Positions 13,387-26,709 of a stretch of 64,000 nucleotides of DNA are shown here, in pieces. Within the stretch, counting starts at the first letter, position 1, and every line of letters starts with the position of its first letter. The stretch comes from Rhizophlyctis rosea (Eukaryota; Chytridiomycota; Chytridiomycetes; Rhizophlyctidales; Rhizophlyctidaceae), in NCBI GenBank assembly GCA_027596075.1, contig JADGJC010000005.1, positions 124,001 to 188,000 of the forward strand, read 5' to 3'. The position numbers were made by a program, and so were the translations under genes. The notes under the pieces were generated by a model. It saw only the letters and a list, made by a program, of their open reading frames with translations, was not told where the DNA came from and ran no database searches.

Positions 13387-14730
13387 TCAGTCCACTTCCA
13401 TGGAGCTCGCACGACCATCCTTCCCAGACCCCAAATCCTCTTCATATCTCCGATGTTTCAAATACACATCCAACTCATCCACAGTCATAGGAAGATCCCG
13501 TCGTATGGGTCTCTGGTACAAATGCAGGATGTGCGTGCAGATGATTTCTAAAATGTCATGAGTGTCGCATTAGGATGGCGGTAATAAGATGCAACAGCAA
13601 GAGCTTCCAATATGCATGAAATTTAGCCATACCAATATCTTCCAATTCCGCTTCGAACAACTCCCACCATGGTGGGGTCGTAGGTAGTTTCACACCACAC
13701 TTCCGTGCAGCGAGGAAGATGACGGCGCAGGCGATGACGGAGGGTTGGTAGCATACAGAGACGATTGTTCGGCCGCTTTTCAGGTAAGCGTCAGCCACTG
13801 TCTCACCATCACGCAAACTATCAATAACAAGGACATACCTATCATTCATGTAACTCCATGCCATCTGCGTCAGCGCCTCGTTTGACGTCAGTCCAAGCGC
13901 TTGCAGGTAGTTAATCATGAACCCGTGCGGGTGTTGGACTTGGACGTTGAATGCTAGCTTTGTCAGGATTTGGAGTTCGCCGGCTATGAGCCCGTCTTTG
14001 AATTCGTAGAACATCTGTGGGCGTAAGACATTCGGCAAATAAGATACATCGTTTGACTGTGCAGCAAGCGACGCGCAATAGTCCTTACCTCCCCAGCATA
14101 ATCCATCACCCTAATCTTCAACCCCCGGCCACGATCAATCAACGCTGCGCAGACGTTGACAATGTCTCGTATTTGTTTTGGACATTCTTCGACTTTCGAG
14201 GCTAGGAATATTGCGCCAAGTGCTATGTCCTGGAGATTTGTATGATTTGCAGCAGGGGAATAGATCGGATTAGATCCTATGCTCGGAAACGTCTGAAGTA
14301 GGGGGTTGGGATGGATGATAAAACGACATACCGGAGGCCTACCCTGACCCCGTGAGATTTCATTGATTGTTGGTAGAAGAAACGTTGGAAAAGAACTTGG
14401 GCGGTTGCCATTGCTGCTTGTGGTCTGTATAAGGTAGTGAGAGTCCGGTCTTCAGTTGGAAAATTTACAACGAGCATGCACAGTTTCAAAAGTATTCCAG
14501 CCGATTCAATCAGGTCGCATCCAACTATCCGTAAATCCGTTTCGAGCTCTGGTGTATTATGGGTTGAAGGGGTGTTTCTGTGAGTTTCCTGAACGTGGGA
14601 AAGAGAAGCCCAGCAGTTGAGTCAGCTTGTTCTCACCCTTACTGATCCCGTCGCGATTTGACGGAGATGATCGCAGTTGTTCCGGAGTAAGCAGCGCATT
14701 CTGCAACGACAGCGAGATGTTGGACGTCAT
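13387..14730 (-). CDS. CCNL: Cyclin L (transcription/splicing cyclin)
   Basis: Cyclin partner of CDK10/11-type kinases acting in transcription and pre-mRNA splicing. Exon 1 starts at ATG 14730 (MTSNISLSLQNALLTPEQL) and joins across an intron to LETDLRIVGCDLIESAGILLKL, the hallmark N-terminus of cyclin L. Next comes LPQAAMATAQVLFQRFFYQQ and DIALGAIFLASKVEECPKQI of the first cyclin fold. The second fold contains FNVQVQHPHGFMINYLQALG, ALTQMAWSYMNDR, and YQPSVIACAVIFLAARKCGVKLP. The last exon, read as EIICTHILHLYQR..., ends with TGA at 13389-13387. About 330 residues; animal cyclin L proteins carry a long RS tail, which is absent here. At least six exons. Confidence 0.88.
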
Positions 14731-15025
14731 CTTGTTTCGATATTCAAGCACGATGGGTAGTTTAGATCAGGCAAAAGAAGGGACGAAGGAAGCGAAGAAG
14801 CCGAAGGTTGATCGGGGTGCACCGAGGAGTTGTGTCGGTGGCGGGAAAACTCTGATTTTGGAAGGCGCGTTGGGGGGGGAGGCAAAGCCACCTCCCAGCT
14901 TGGAGCAACACCTCTTCGTGCCGCTGTTGCTCCAACGCCTTTGCGTCCTTCCACACCATTCCCCTCCTGCTTGGAGGTAACATTTGTCGAAAGGACAGCA
15001 GCATTAGAGGGTCCATAATGGCAAT
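14731..15025. other. Divergent promoter, cyclin L / 7TM gene
   Basis: About 295 bp shared by two divergent genes. It contains a G8 run at about 14872. No clear TATA box. Confidence 0.4.
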
Positions 15026-16554
15026 ATGGCAGACGGGAAGATATCACCAAACCTCGCGGTATGTGCACGCTATCGCTCGTTGCCGCTAAGTAGAGCAAAC
15101 ACTCACTGACCACTCTCACAGGTAACATGGCTCTCATTCGCAGTGTCGCTGGTGGCCATGTTGGCCTCAGCATTCTACCTAGTCCGCTTCATCTACCTCT
15201 CCCGCGGCCAACAAAATGGAGTCCTGCGTAACGCCCTCAACGCACGTCGAGCCATGTTCGGTTACATATTCATATTATTCACTCTCCTCTTCGGTTCCGA
15301 TATATGCTCCGTGTATGTAAATATGAACTCTGACGGTGTCAAAACGAGCAAGCATTTGGTGAATCAGGTTGGGCAGCTTGCCATGGCTATACAGTTGATT
15401 GCTATGGCTCTTCATGTAAGTGATATAGTGGTCACCGCTTTGTGGGGCCTTTGTTTGTTTATTTGTTTACATTCCATGTGGCTGATAAACAATCATTAGC
15501 TGGTAAACCGACTCTGGGTCCACAAGCACTTCCAGTCAGTTACCTGGTACCCTGCTTGGTTCATGTACATATTGATGATTGTTTCTGTGGGGATCCCCAT
15601 TGGCGTCGGTGCTTGGCTGGTTTACCTGGTCTACAACAATGAGTGGCCTGATAACCGACCACTTATACGTAGTCTCCCATTCGTTTGGTTTGTGTTGCTG
15701 GATTCAGTGGTAAGTGTTACATTTCGTTTGTCAGCAACTAGTAAGTCATGTACTTTTCACTGACTTTGATTGACGACTCGCAGTTGACACTATGGTCTAT
15801 ATGGATCCTCACCCGCATCCGAAGAAACCTAGCAAAGATCCACCATGACCGAAAAGCAGACCTCCCCGACCAGGCCCGACAAGCCATCCTCCACTCCCGA
15901 ACCGTCACCGTCTCCCTCTTCCTCTCCATGATAATCGCCATCTTCATCCTCGGCGTAACTCTAAAAATGTTCGACGAAGTCCCATACGTAATCCAAATCG
16001 CCCTCCGCATCTACTTCCTCTCATACATCCACTACCTCCTAACAATGCGCGCAATCATGAAAGCCCACCGCGAAATGGGCGAAATCAAAACCTGGAACGC
16101 GGGCGGCGGCGGCGGGGGCAGCGACTTTATGTTGACGGAAACGAATAAGCGGTCTCGGGGGATGCAGAGGGAGAGCGTGACGCCTTTGCAGGCGAGTGGT
16201 GGGGAGGAGTTGGAGGTCAATAGGGATTGGGCGTATGAGCAGTTTGAGTATCAGCAACGGCCGCCACCCATGCCGCCGGCGGCACCGAGGTCGGTCCGGG
16301 GTGGGGAGGTGGGGTGGGCTTTGAGGGATTATCCGGAGCAGCCGGGAAGTAGTGGGAGTGGTGGGGTGGGGATGGAGAAGCAGAATATGGGGTGGTATAG
16401 TCCACCGCTATCGGCAAAACCTTTCCCGACATCACCTACAATGCAGGGACACTCCCTGCCGCGTTCCATACCATCGTTTCCTCGTCCGGTTCCGGTAGAA
16501 TTAGGTGCGTCCCCCATGCCTTATCAGAAGCGGGATAGTTTTGAAGTTTGGTGA
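15026..16554 (+). CDS. Seven-transmembrane protein (GPCR-like), unknown ligand
   Basis: Four exons: 15026-15058, 15122-15415, 15500-15709, 15784-16554. Seven hydrophobic helices can be counted: WLSFAVSLVAMLASAFYLV; MFGYIFILFTLLFG; VGQLAMAIQLIAMAL; WFMYILMIVSVGIPIGVG; FVWFVLLDSVLTLWSIWIL; SLFLSMIIAIFILGV; VIQIALRIYFLSYIHYLL. A short extracellular-type N-terminus and a long (about 170 residue) Gly/Pro/Ser-rich C-terminal tail with WGWALRDYPEQP-like low complexity follow. This topology is that of a GPCR-like receptor. I see no DRY or NPxxY motif and cannot assign a class. Exon boundaries are well supported because each junction keeps the frame through a helix. Confidence 0.72.
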
Positions 16555-16968
16555 ACGTTATAGCAAGTTTATTTGAATTAGTTTTTACTCTATGAGCTCG
16601 ATGTAGGTTTTCATTGTATTAGTAGTTATTAGATATCATAGTCAATTAGATGAAATAGAAGGTATTCAAGTTCTTGTTGCTTGCATATATGTGCGGCGGC
16701 TATTATGATTAAACAAAAGCGTTGAGCTTTGGGTGTTGGTCGACTTCATCATCAATGTGCCACACATGGTTTGCACATGCATTTCAATCAAAAGTAATTG
16801 AAAAAGACCGTTTCCACTTTTGCGATTTTTTTTTGTTTACGTTCATGGTATTTGTATGATTTGATATGGCAATGGAATAAATCTAATATCTATGTTATGT
16901 ACAAGAAATAAAAGGTGTTCAAACTTGTTACTTTCATCCAAAAAAACTTGAATGTGCTTGGGACTTTC
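16555..16968. other. Convergent 3' flank
   Basis: About 410 bp of AT-rich sequence between convergent genes. Nothing else is visible. Confidence 0.4.
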
Positions 16969-18919
16969 TTATGGCCTTTCTGCGCCCTTGACTGATGCGC
17001 GCTTCGGCGACACATCGACACCCTTCGCCGACCCACCCTTCACCGATACATCCTTCTGTATCGTCCCTTTCGACTTCTGCGTCCCATTAGCCGAACCTCC
17101 TTTCGCCTGCACAACCTTCCCCACCGACCCCTTCGAACTCTTAATCACCACCTTCACCTCCTCTTTCGGAAACACCCCCCTCTCCACCCCCCACCGAATC
17201 CTCTCCCCAATAACATCCAAAACCTCCCCAACAACCCTCAAATTATCCTCCACCAACTCCACTCTCCGTTCCCTGACCTCCCTCTTCATCCTCACCCACT
17301 CCGCTTCGCCCAACTTCAAAACCCTAATAAAGGTATCGATTTCATCTTCCCCTTCTTCCTGTACCCAGCTGGGGGCAGCGTGGTGGTCTCCGCCCGTTAG
17401 GTACTGGTATTTATCGATGACTTCCATGGGGGCTATGATTGGTGCGCCGGCTATCATTGACGTAGCAATAGTGGATGAAGCACGGTTAATGAGGTAATCG
17501 TCGTTCGCGAATGCAGGTATGATAGCAATAGATTCCGCTAGGAGGTTCCAGTACGGTGGGAAATCCAATTCAGCGTGGATCCTGACGTATGGTTTCAGTT
17601 TAGCTGGAATGCGTGGACGCCGACGACCGGATCCGAGGAGGTGGAGGGATGCGTTGTATTGTTTTAGGGTTGGGAGGTGGGAGAGCATGCGTTGGAAGAC
17701 TGCGGTGTAGTTTCGACGGTAGGATTGGAAGTTGCCTTGGATGGCTATGTAGGGGAGTGTACGGTTGCTGGTTGGGGTGTGGAAGACGGGTGGGAAGGCG
17801 GGGAGGAGGCGGGCGACTTTGTTTTTGTAGGTTGGGGTGTAGGCGGAGTCGGGGCGTGGGGACATTTTCCAGAGTGGGAGGTGGTCGGCGACGTAGTCGT
17901 TGACGTGGTCGGAGAGGGTGAGGAAGTTTAGGCGGGATGCACGCACCCATGGGTCTGCGAGTTTCCTCCAAACGGATCGCTGCTTGCTCCACTCGTTTGC
18001 ACCGTGGACGAGGCAGATGATCTCTCTTGGTGCCTTGGGCGATGACACGTTCACAAAGTGCCACGGCAGGACTTCCAAATCGCGGGCGCACGTGGTCAAA
18101 ATGGCAACGTCTGGGACATACTCCAGGTGTTGCAACTCCAACGGTGAACGGATTTTGAAGTTGGAATTGGGAGGAGCTTGCGAAAGCAGGATGGGTTTCA
18201 GGCCAAATTTGTTCATGGCCTTCTGGTATTCGAAGAGCTCCAGAGACACGTTTGGTTGATGCCCGAATGCATACAACAGCGGCAACACCACTTCGGCATG
18301 GTATAACGGAGAATTGATCAAGGCTATCCGCAAGTGTGAGCCACTTCGTGTGGGGGGTCTTCTGTTTTCAGACAGGAGTTTCTCATCAAAGTCGACAGCT
18401 GGCTCTGGCAGTGTTGGTGGAACATCTGCAGGTGTGGGAGCGGATTGCGGGGATGGTGGTACATCTGCAGGTGTGGGAGCAAGTTGTGGGGATGATGGAG
18501 TGGGTGAGTCTGGAATTGGTATGGAAGGCTTTCGCATAGGTAGAGGCCGACTTTTCTCTGGGATGGTGAGAGGAGGAGGGGAAGAAGACGACTTTCCTAG
18601 CCCAGCAACCACGTTGAGATCACTTTGCTGGAGCCTGCTGTCATACTGAGATGGTGGTGGATGAGATGGTTGTTGCGGAATTCTGGGAGAAGGCAGCCAT
18701 GTGACTCTGGTATCGTTGAGAAAGAGGATGTATAGGGAGAGAAGGGCGATCAGACTTAACGCGATCCACAGGAATTTTCGAGTCTGTGATCCGCCTGCAG
18801 GGCGAGCTTTATTTGGTCGCAAAGGTAAATATTCATCTAGGATGGATGCAAACAATGAGTTGAAGGCGAGACATGACACCATGGGATGTGATAATATGAG
18901 ACATACCCGTGAACGACAT
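16969..18919 (-). CDS. Type II membrane protein, putative GT-B-like glycosyltransferase
   Basis: Exon 1 is only 13 nt: ATG at 18919, coding MSFT plus one base, then intron 18906-18837 (GTATGT...CCTAG). Exon 2 continues DEYLPLRPNKARPAGG and has a single membrane anchor FLWIALSLIALLSLYILFL near residue 30. A Pro/Ser stem follows, with the tandem repeat SPQLAPTPADVPP / SPQSAPTPADVPP. The luminal domain begins LRIALINSPLYHAEVVLPLLYAFG, and later has IAIQGNFQSYRRNY, LHLLGSGRRRP and SSTIATSMIAGAPIIAP, which together look like a GT-B fold donor-binding half. About 630 residues. The C-terminus is a Lys/Gly/Ser repeat tail (KGGSANG, KGGSAKG). Layout fits a Golgi enzyme, but no activity can be assigned. 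Confidence 0.7.
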
Positions 18920-20424
18920 CTTCGCCTCTGCAACAGACCAAACTTTGCAGAGAAGGCAGCGGTTTATGTAGGCCCCCAGCCAGAAGATGATACGACAAGA
19001 CCGACGTGCTCAATTGCAATTGACAGCTGATATCTAATGATTGAGAATCCGGCAATGACAGACCGTGAGGTTGTTCAACTTCGGCCCAAACTAATGTTAA
19101 TACATGAGGTAAGTGAGGGCAGGAGTGACAGGAAGGGTTTTGAGGGAGTTTATACCTCGGTTGGTCTGACAGCTTACCAACTTTACCATCGGAACGCCCC
19201 GTTTCGGAGCTGGGCAGTGTCCACTAGCAGTGGAAAAATGCCGTCAATGTCAACACTGCCGAGAGAAGAGGATGGCTTAATTAAAGAAAAGGGGCTACCA
19301 CGTAACCTATGCTAGAACACAACAGAAGAAGCTCTCCTCTGCCTGGACCATAATCGGCCTGCCGCAAAAGCCAACAATAACGGACTGGCAAAGGCGGACA
19401 TCATATGTAACGAAAGGACAGGAAGTGGGGTTTGCAAAATTGTCGGGGGAGTGGGACCCTTTGGGAAGTTGGTCCTTGTGAACTTTGTGGTACGCGACGA
19501 ATAGAATCCGCCCGACTTTGCCTGGCCCCGTGCGCCGCCTCCTTTGTTTACGTGGTCGTACAAGGAGCCGCCAAGTTGCACAAATTTGGGTGGTACTAGG
19601 CTCCAGCGGCTCCATCTGGATTTTGGAAGGCTGGAGTAAACACAGAAGCACGCCAATGTTCCATTGTCAGTTGTAACGCCTGCCCATTCGGCACGTCAAA
19701 GTCGTGAACCAGCGCCTTGCCTTAGTTTCGCCCATCTCGTCCACGCATTCAAAATGAGCACGCAGTTCTAAGTACACAATGCGAAGCGACCATACTCAAC
19801 TGTGCATGCGCGTCGATTGCATCATTGCACTTGTCATTGACAGTACATCATGGGCTCGTGGGTCAAGTATCCTCAAAACCATGTCTGCAAATGTGTGCCA
19901 CTCGAGCCGTGATGAAGGTTTTGTTTACTCGCCTGGATGCTGAAGTTTGAAGTGAGATGAGTAAGGTCGCTACAAACTCCAGTCTCGTGTTCATTATTTG
20001 GCTCATCGGATGGGCTACAGTTTTGGCCCACTTTGTGTATTAGTACAGCTAGTGCTCTCAAAGTTAACCCCTTGCCATTATTCGAATTGCAGATTTGTGC
20101 TACAGCCAATTTCATCACATTTGCGAGGTCACCTGACTCGATTTCTGACCAAGCTGGCTCCCGACCAATATGGTCAAATAGTATCACATGACCCTTCGAT
20201 TGGGGTGAAACGGTCTGTATGCGAAATGGACCCTGAGTTTGGAACCCAAATTGGTGGCTTGCCTTTCGTCAAGCCACTGAATGTGCCTTCGCGTGTCCGC
20301 AGCCCCTTCGCTTCAATCGCTTGCCTGTTTCAAAAATAGACACTACCTAGTCTAGCTGACACGATAACTCCAATAGACCGATCCTGATCTTATTGCACGT
20401 CTTCACGTCACCGTAGATGCAAGG
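18920..20424. other. Divergent intergenic region
   Basis: About 1.5 kb between divergent genes. Several short ORFs on both strands have no family resemblance and do not splice into anything I recognise. No tRNA or repeat noted. Confidence 0.4.
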
Positions 20425-22220
20425 ATGAACGTGGCAACTCGAGGAACGCATAGGCTGCTAGTCAGTCAAATACAAATTGTAGTCGAACGGACTGGCATAA
20501 CCTCTCAATACAAACACTTTTCCTCGTCATCAACCTTGCAACCACGTCAGCCCTTCCAAAATACACATCCCAGAAGACCAAAACTCCTAATATCTTCACA
20601 CACGTCAGCCCAATCAATATCCCTCCAGCGTTATAGCAGCTCTCGTCCAACAGAATCCCCACAACCATCACGACCCCGTTCTCCACTTTCGAACCTTCTT
20701 CTTTTCGGCGCGACAGCTGCGGTCGTCGCCGCCGCTTTTTACGTTTTTAGTGGAAGCTCCGGAGATGAAACTCAGGTGGAAGAAGACCCGCACGAGCGAA
20801 AACTGAGGACCGTGACTGTTCTCCCTGAATCACAGAGAGAAGAGATTCTAGCGCGGAATCAACACGTGCTTGAGTTTGCAGAAGACAAGCCCAGTTCCAG
20901 TGCAAAACCTATACGAACTTTCGCGCTGCACTCGCATATTAACGCGGTTCCGAGCAATAATCCCATTGAGGACTGCCACACGGAGCATCGTACAAATCAA
21001 GGCTTCATTTTCGGGTAGGGCGTTGCCTGTCTGCGAGTTGGTATACACAAACAACTCAACAAATGGTCCCCAGAATTTTTGACGGGCATAGCGGCACCGA
21101 ATGCTCCACCCTGCTTTCACAATTCCTACCCCACTACGTAGCTGCATCCCTCTCCAAAATTTCATTCTCCATCACTGATAAACGAACACGCACCAAAGCC
21201 ATCGCCGCTGCCCTGAAAGAAGCCTTCCAAAATCTTGACAATGATATCACCCAAGGCGGATTTGACTCTTCCTCCCCTCTTGCATCCCTCGACGAACGCA
21301 TCGTCGCATCCCTCCGTCCTGCTATTGCCGGATCTTGTGCACTTGTTGCATACATGGAAGAAGATGACTTGTATGTCGCTTGTACTGGAGATTCTAGGGC
21401 TGTTTTGGGAGTACGACGTGGGGATGGAACATTTGAGGCGGTGCCCCTGAGCGCGGATCAATCGATCAAGAACCCAGTGGAATATGCGCGTCTTTTGGAA
21501 GAGCATCCCAATGAAAGCGAAACGGTGTTTGTGAAAGGAAGGGTTTTGGGCGGATTGATGCCGACAAGAGCATTCGGTTAGTAGGGATTGTTCACACACA
21601 GTGCTCCGATTTAATAGCACGCTATGTGTCATTGACGTATCATATAACTCTTAGGCGATTCACGCTACAAATGGCCCAAATGGATTCAAGACGCCCTCCT
21701 CCCCCGCCTCACTCGCCGTCCCACACCCAAAAACTACCTCACCCCACCCTACATAACCGCCGAACCCGAAGTAACACACTACCTCCTAAACCCCAAAACC
21801 GACCGCTTCCTAATCCTCGCCACTGACGGCCTCTACGACGAACTCACCTCAGACGAATGCGTCGACCTCGTCGGTAAATACATGGAAACGCATTCCCTCG
21901 TCCCGGCATCACAGTACTTCCGTCCGATGAATAAGTGGTTATGTAAAGATGATAATGCGGCGACGCATTTGATTAGGAATGCGTTGGGGAAGGGGAGTGA
22001 TGAGAAGATGGGGAAGTTGTTGGCGTTGCAGGCGCCGAGGAGTAGGAGGTTTAGGGATGATATTACGGTTAATGTTGTGTTTTTTGGGGAGGAGAGTAAG
22101 GTTGTTGAGGGGAGTGGAGTGCCGGAGGTGGATTTGGCGAGGGCGGAGCCGAAGCCTAGGAGGTTGGAGGAGTGGGCTAGGAAGGCGGCTGCGGCGGCGG
22201 GTTCCGCTTCGAAATCATGA
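20425..22220 (+). CDS. PTC5: PP2C-type phosphatase, mitochondrial/membrane-anchored (Ptc5-like)
   Basis: Metal-dependent Ser/Thr phosphatase similar to yeast Ptc5 and pyruvate dehydrogenase phosphatases. ATG 20425 opens a basic, Ser-rich presequence-like N-terminus, then a membrane helix LLLFGATAAVVAAAFYVF at residues about 92-109. Exon 1 ends GFIFG; the intron at about 21015-21076 restores GIFDGHSG, the metal-binding Asp motif. Later motifs: IAGSCALVAYME, VACTGDSRAVLG, GGLMPTRAFGDSRYKWP (split by an intron near 21577), FLILATDGLYDELTSDE, and the final Asp in RRFRDDITVNVVFF. All metal-ligand aspartates are present. Length about 550 residues. The probable site is the mitochondrial inner membrane or intermembrane space. 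Confidence 0.86.
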
Positions 22221-24935
22221 TGATGAAGGATGGGGGCTCAACCCGGGACGATGCAGGATATTTGAGAACAAAGTTTACAAAGTTTCGCCTTGCGTGGACC
22301 TGATTGTTCAGGCAGACAATTCATCGCTCGATGGACTCACTCCGAATGAAAGACAGTGATGTTCGCAATCATGTAGAACAGGTTGCGGGTCTTGAATCAA
22401 TAAGACTGATTCCACTCATGGACAGAATATCTCGTCTATTACACAGAAGTGACATATCACTACAAGAACATATAAATGCCAGGACCGACACACGTCAGAA
22501 TGATAGCGCGTGTTCCTTGAGCGTTGCTTTGATGGTTTATTCCTCGTGAATCGAAAGCATCAGTAAAGAGTTCGAATCCATCGCAGAACAACTACGGGGG
22601 AAAGGATGCTCACCGTTATGATAGTATATAGTCGACCTACACCTAGCCGGAAAGATGCCGCACCATACTCCGGACTGCCAGGGGCGCCTTCAATCCCTTC
22701 CAACCTCCGCCGACTCCCGAAAGGCCGTGCCGGGGTCGCCGCGTCCACAAAAGGTAGACAGCAAGTTCCCGAGGGGTTTAGACCCGAGTTCCAAGGGCAG
22801 GTTGCCCCCTGCAGTGGTCATATGGTGCGCCTCACATCTTTTGCTCCAGCCGGCATTTCCACTTACCACGTTGGGAGGCAAAGAGGTACCAGTTGTTATG
22901 TGATAGAGTATATGCATCAATCCTAGCCAAGGAAGCGCTCAATCGCTCCTTGTTTCCAGGGCCCACCACGAGGAGGTGTTGATGCTATCGGGCCCCGCTA
23001 AAAGACAATGTTAGTGACTTGATCATTGTATATAGCTTGAACTTCGGAATGGAAGGGGAATATAAAGCAAAAAAACAAAGGGGGATTACCCGATGGACCA
23101 CCCCCATCGCTAGGCGTTCCACACGACGTGCACTGGCACACGTCAGCGCACGAGTTGCTTGCGCAGAAGATAAGACATGCACTTGCTGAGTTCCAACGCA
23201 TGTAGACCAGGCATGGCCATTCCCTCGTTGCCCACCCTTACTGGCGCTCCCCCAAGCGGCGGGTTCTTCGCCACCAGTAAAGGCTAGCTATGATGTCTAG
23301 CATCGGCGTTGTGTCCACCGACGAGTAGATGACCCCAACCGGCTCCCCAGGGAGCGGGTGAGTGGGATCTTGGGAATGACCGCTTCAAAGAGAGCAGTGG
23401 GGTGCGGGGAAGGGGGAGATGAAAAGTGTGGGTGAAGGAGAAAATTGGGAAAGCGAAGTTGAAAGGGTTGATTTATGGAGGTTGATGGGGGCCAGGGCAA
23501 TCACGTCGATCCATTGTGTCATGATGCGTCACAGGTGGGATGTGCGTCCAAGCCACGTTGCATCAGAATCGGCTTATGTAATGGTTGATGCAAGGGTTCA
23601 AGCCCCAACAGATTCTTTCAATTAACCTAACATGGTAAATGTTTTTTGATCATTGGTCCATTAGTTCAGCAGGCAAATTGTATGGTACAACATTGAATCA
23701 TATTCCTTCTGTAAAACACATGAAAGTGCTCCATCTTCATTAGTGATTTGCTGCTCGTCCCGTCGACAATGGGCGACTTGTCCGTCAAGCATTTGCTTTG
23801 CGCTCAAGGACAGGAATGGACGGACATCGTGTCATAAGACTCCAGCAGAGGCCGAATTTGACGAACCATTCAATGCGATTTCAGTTGCATCAGGTCCCGC
23901 AGTATGGGAAAAATATGGATCATGCGCATTTTGCCCATCTCAAGGAAGACGCTGCAGTCAATAAACGCCGAGAACTTGAGATTGAGACACTCCACCATCT
24001 CAATAATTCTCAACTCAGGGAGTGAGAATTCCGGCGCAACACAATATTCCGAAATGGAACTTGAATTTGTGTAGGGCGGAGGAATACCGGAGCCATGAAG
24101 GAGAATGAAGGAATCCAAGCCTTCCAATATGGAAGGAATCTCACTCCAGTAACCTGGGACGCGTCCCAAAGCGTCAATGCGCTGGGTCAAGTTTGCAGCT
24201 CAGGTGACGTCTGCGAACCTGCTGGGTTTGCTGGACGATGCGGAATAGTGACGTGGAAAATGTGGAATTTATGAATTCTGAGGGTTGTATGGTGGTTTGC
24301 AACCCCATCCGTGCCCCACCCAAATGTCACGGCACAATCATGTAGGTAAAGGGCACAGTCATGCAAAGTCTGGAGCTCACGGCACGACTGAAGCCCCGGG
24401 CAGTTATTACGCCGGCTGTGGGAATCCCGTCCTTCTCATGGCATGATCGGTCTATGCACATGATGGTTTAGACACAGGCAAGGGTGCGTCCGTACCGCCG
24501 CTTGCTACATATGGGGTTGGCCGGACAAGAGGGCGTGGAAACATTGGTTGCTGTCAATCACCGTCGGGACATTATAGTGAGCTCGTCATGAGTGGAACAG
24601 TCGGATAGGAAGTTGACCGCTGTTCCGCTACGCAGCAAAGCTTTCATCACCTGCTAAATATGAATCAAGCGGCGGTTCGTGGGTATAAGTGGGTGTCTAC
24701 TGTTTACACTGTCACACGCTGATCTCAGGGGGGCACATCACCAGGACGCTACTAAGACTCTGGCAAAGAGCCTGAAGGTTAATAAATATTCGTTTAGGTT
24801 GACATCCCCCTTCCTTCTGCCATTACGAACAATTTTGACAAGTTGCACCAAACAGCCAAGTGCATCTGATGGTTTTCGCATCCTAGTTTGGTCAAATCAC
24901 AGATCTCATCTTGACCCCGCACACGGGTCACAACC
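22221..24935. other. Gene-poor stretch
   Basis: About 2.7 kb without a supportable gene. It has short ORFs on both strands without family resemblance. Imperfect repeats of CACGGCAC / GGCACAGTCATG occur around 24325-24390. No tRNA structure holds up on inspection. Confidence 0.4.
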
Positions 24936-26709
24936 ATGTCAACCCCAAACCCAAACCACCCCATGTCCTCCGAAGCAACCCTCCACCACCTCCCCCCCGA
25001 ACCCACAACCTCCCACGTCTTCCCAAACACCCGCGAAACCCTCACCTACCTCGCGACCCGCACCCCAACCCTCATCCCCACCCGCTCCCGCACACCCATC
25101 GCAATCCCCTTCGCCCTCCTCGCCACCCTCAACCGCCAACAATGGCTGTTCTTCACCTGCGGGTTCATCGCCTGGACGTGGGATGCGTTTGACTTCTTTA
25201 CTGTTTCGTTGACGGTGTCGGATTTGAGCAAGACGTTTGGGAGGAGTGCTGCGGATATTACGTGGGGGATTACGGTTACGCTTATGTTTCGGAGTGTTGG
25301 GAGTATTTTGTTTGGTGTTGCTGCTGATAGGTACGCATTGACGCGTGTCAGGGTTCTGTTCGGGTGTTCCGTTCTCAAAGAACATTCCTTAATTCGTCGT
25401 TCGAAACTTCCACTGACTTCCTCCCTTGACCCAACATACAGATATGGACGCAAATGGCCCTTCATCATCAACAACATCCTCTTCATCGTCCTCGAACTAG
25501 GCACAGGCTTCACAAACTCCTACTCATCCTTCATCGCCGTCCGCGCCATATACGGAGTCGCCATGGGCGGTCTATACGGAAACGCAGCCGCCACAGCACT
25601 AGAAGACTGCCCGACAGCAGCTCGCGGAATCCTTTCCGGCATGCTACAACAAGGTTACGCCTTCGGGTATCTTCTTGCGACGATCTTTGCGCGTGCGTTG
25701 GTTAATACGACACCTCATGGGTGGAGGCCGCTGTTTTGGTTTGGTGCCTGCCCGCCGGTTTTCATCATTCTGTTCCGGCTGATGCTGCCGGAGACGAACG
25801 CTTATGAAGAGCGGAAGGCGGTTAGGAGGGGTAGTAAGGGGGATGTTGGGAGGGTGTTTTTGAAGGAGTCTAAGGTTGCGGTGAAGAATCACTGGTTGCT
25901 ATTAGTGTATCTGATTTTGCTTATGGCTGGATTCAACTTCATGGCAAGTGTCTGCGCTGTGCTCATGCGTATGATCTGCCATACTGACTAGTTTTTCTTC
26001 CACAAATGCACAGTCTCATGGCTCCCAAGACCTCTACCCGACTATGCTCCTCAACCAATACGGATTCAGCTCCAACGGCATAACAGTAACCCAAGTCATC
26101 GCCAACCTGGGCGCCATGACCGGCGGCACCATCATCGGCTACTACTCCCAACTCGTCGGTCGTCGCCTCTCCATCATCCTAATCTGCATCCTCGGTGCCG
26201 CTCTCCTCTACCCGTACACCTACATCTCAAACACTGGAATTAACGCCGCCGCATTCTTCGAACAGTTCTGCGTGCAGGGCGCGTGGGGAGTCATCCCGAT
26301 CTACTTAATGGAGATGAGCCCGCCGAGTATTAGGACCATGGTCGTGGGTACGGCGTACCAGTTGGGCAATTTGATTAGTTCGGCTAGTAGTACTATTGAG
26401 GCTACGCTGGGAGAACGGTTCCCGTTGCCTGCCAGTGCGAGTGGGGTGAAGAGGTATGAGTACGGGAAGGTGATTTGCATCTTCATGGGTGTTGTGTATG
26501 CGTATGTTGTTTTGATGACTTGGTTGGGACCGGAGAATAGGGGGAGGGAGATGGGTGTTGTTGGGGATGGGGATTTGAGGGATGTTGTTGGGGAGGCGGG
26601 TATCAGGGTTGGTGCACAGGAGGGTGTGGACGATATCGTTGTTTCGAAGAAGGACTTGGAGACGGGGGTTGGAGCGAGACTGCTGTCAGGTACACTAAGT
26701 AGCAGTTAG
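24936..26709 (+). CDS. JEN1: MFS carboxylate/H+ symporter, Jen1 family
   Basis: Plasma-membrane proton symporter for lactate, pyruvate or related short carboxylates. Three exons: 24936-25330, about 25442-25944, and about 26013-26709. The first intron removes a stretch after GVAADR, giving the MFS loop AADRYGRKWPFI. The second lies inside the Jen1 signature: NFMA joins SHGSQDLYPTML, matching the NXX[S/T]HX[S/T]QDXXXT motif that defines the family. Helices include WLFFTCGFIAWTWDAFDFF, LFWFGACPPVFIILF, and FCVQGAWGVIPIYLMEM. Twelve TM segments are plausible; the N-terminus is a Pro-rich cytosolic segment of about 60 residues. Such transporters are usually induced by non-fermentable carbon. Confidence 0.9.

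Noticed and set aside
22560..22600. GAGTTCGAATCC resembling a tRNA T-loop
   Set aside because: The flanking bases do not form a T-stem or acceptor stem on either strand.
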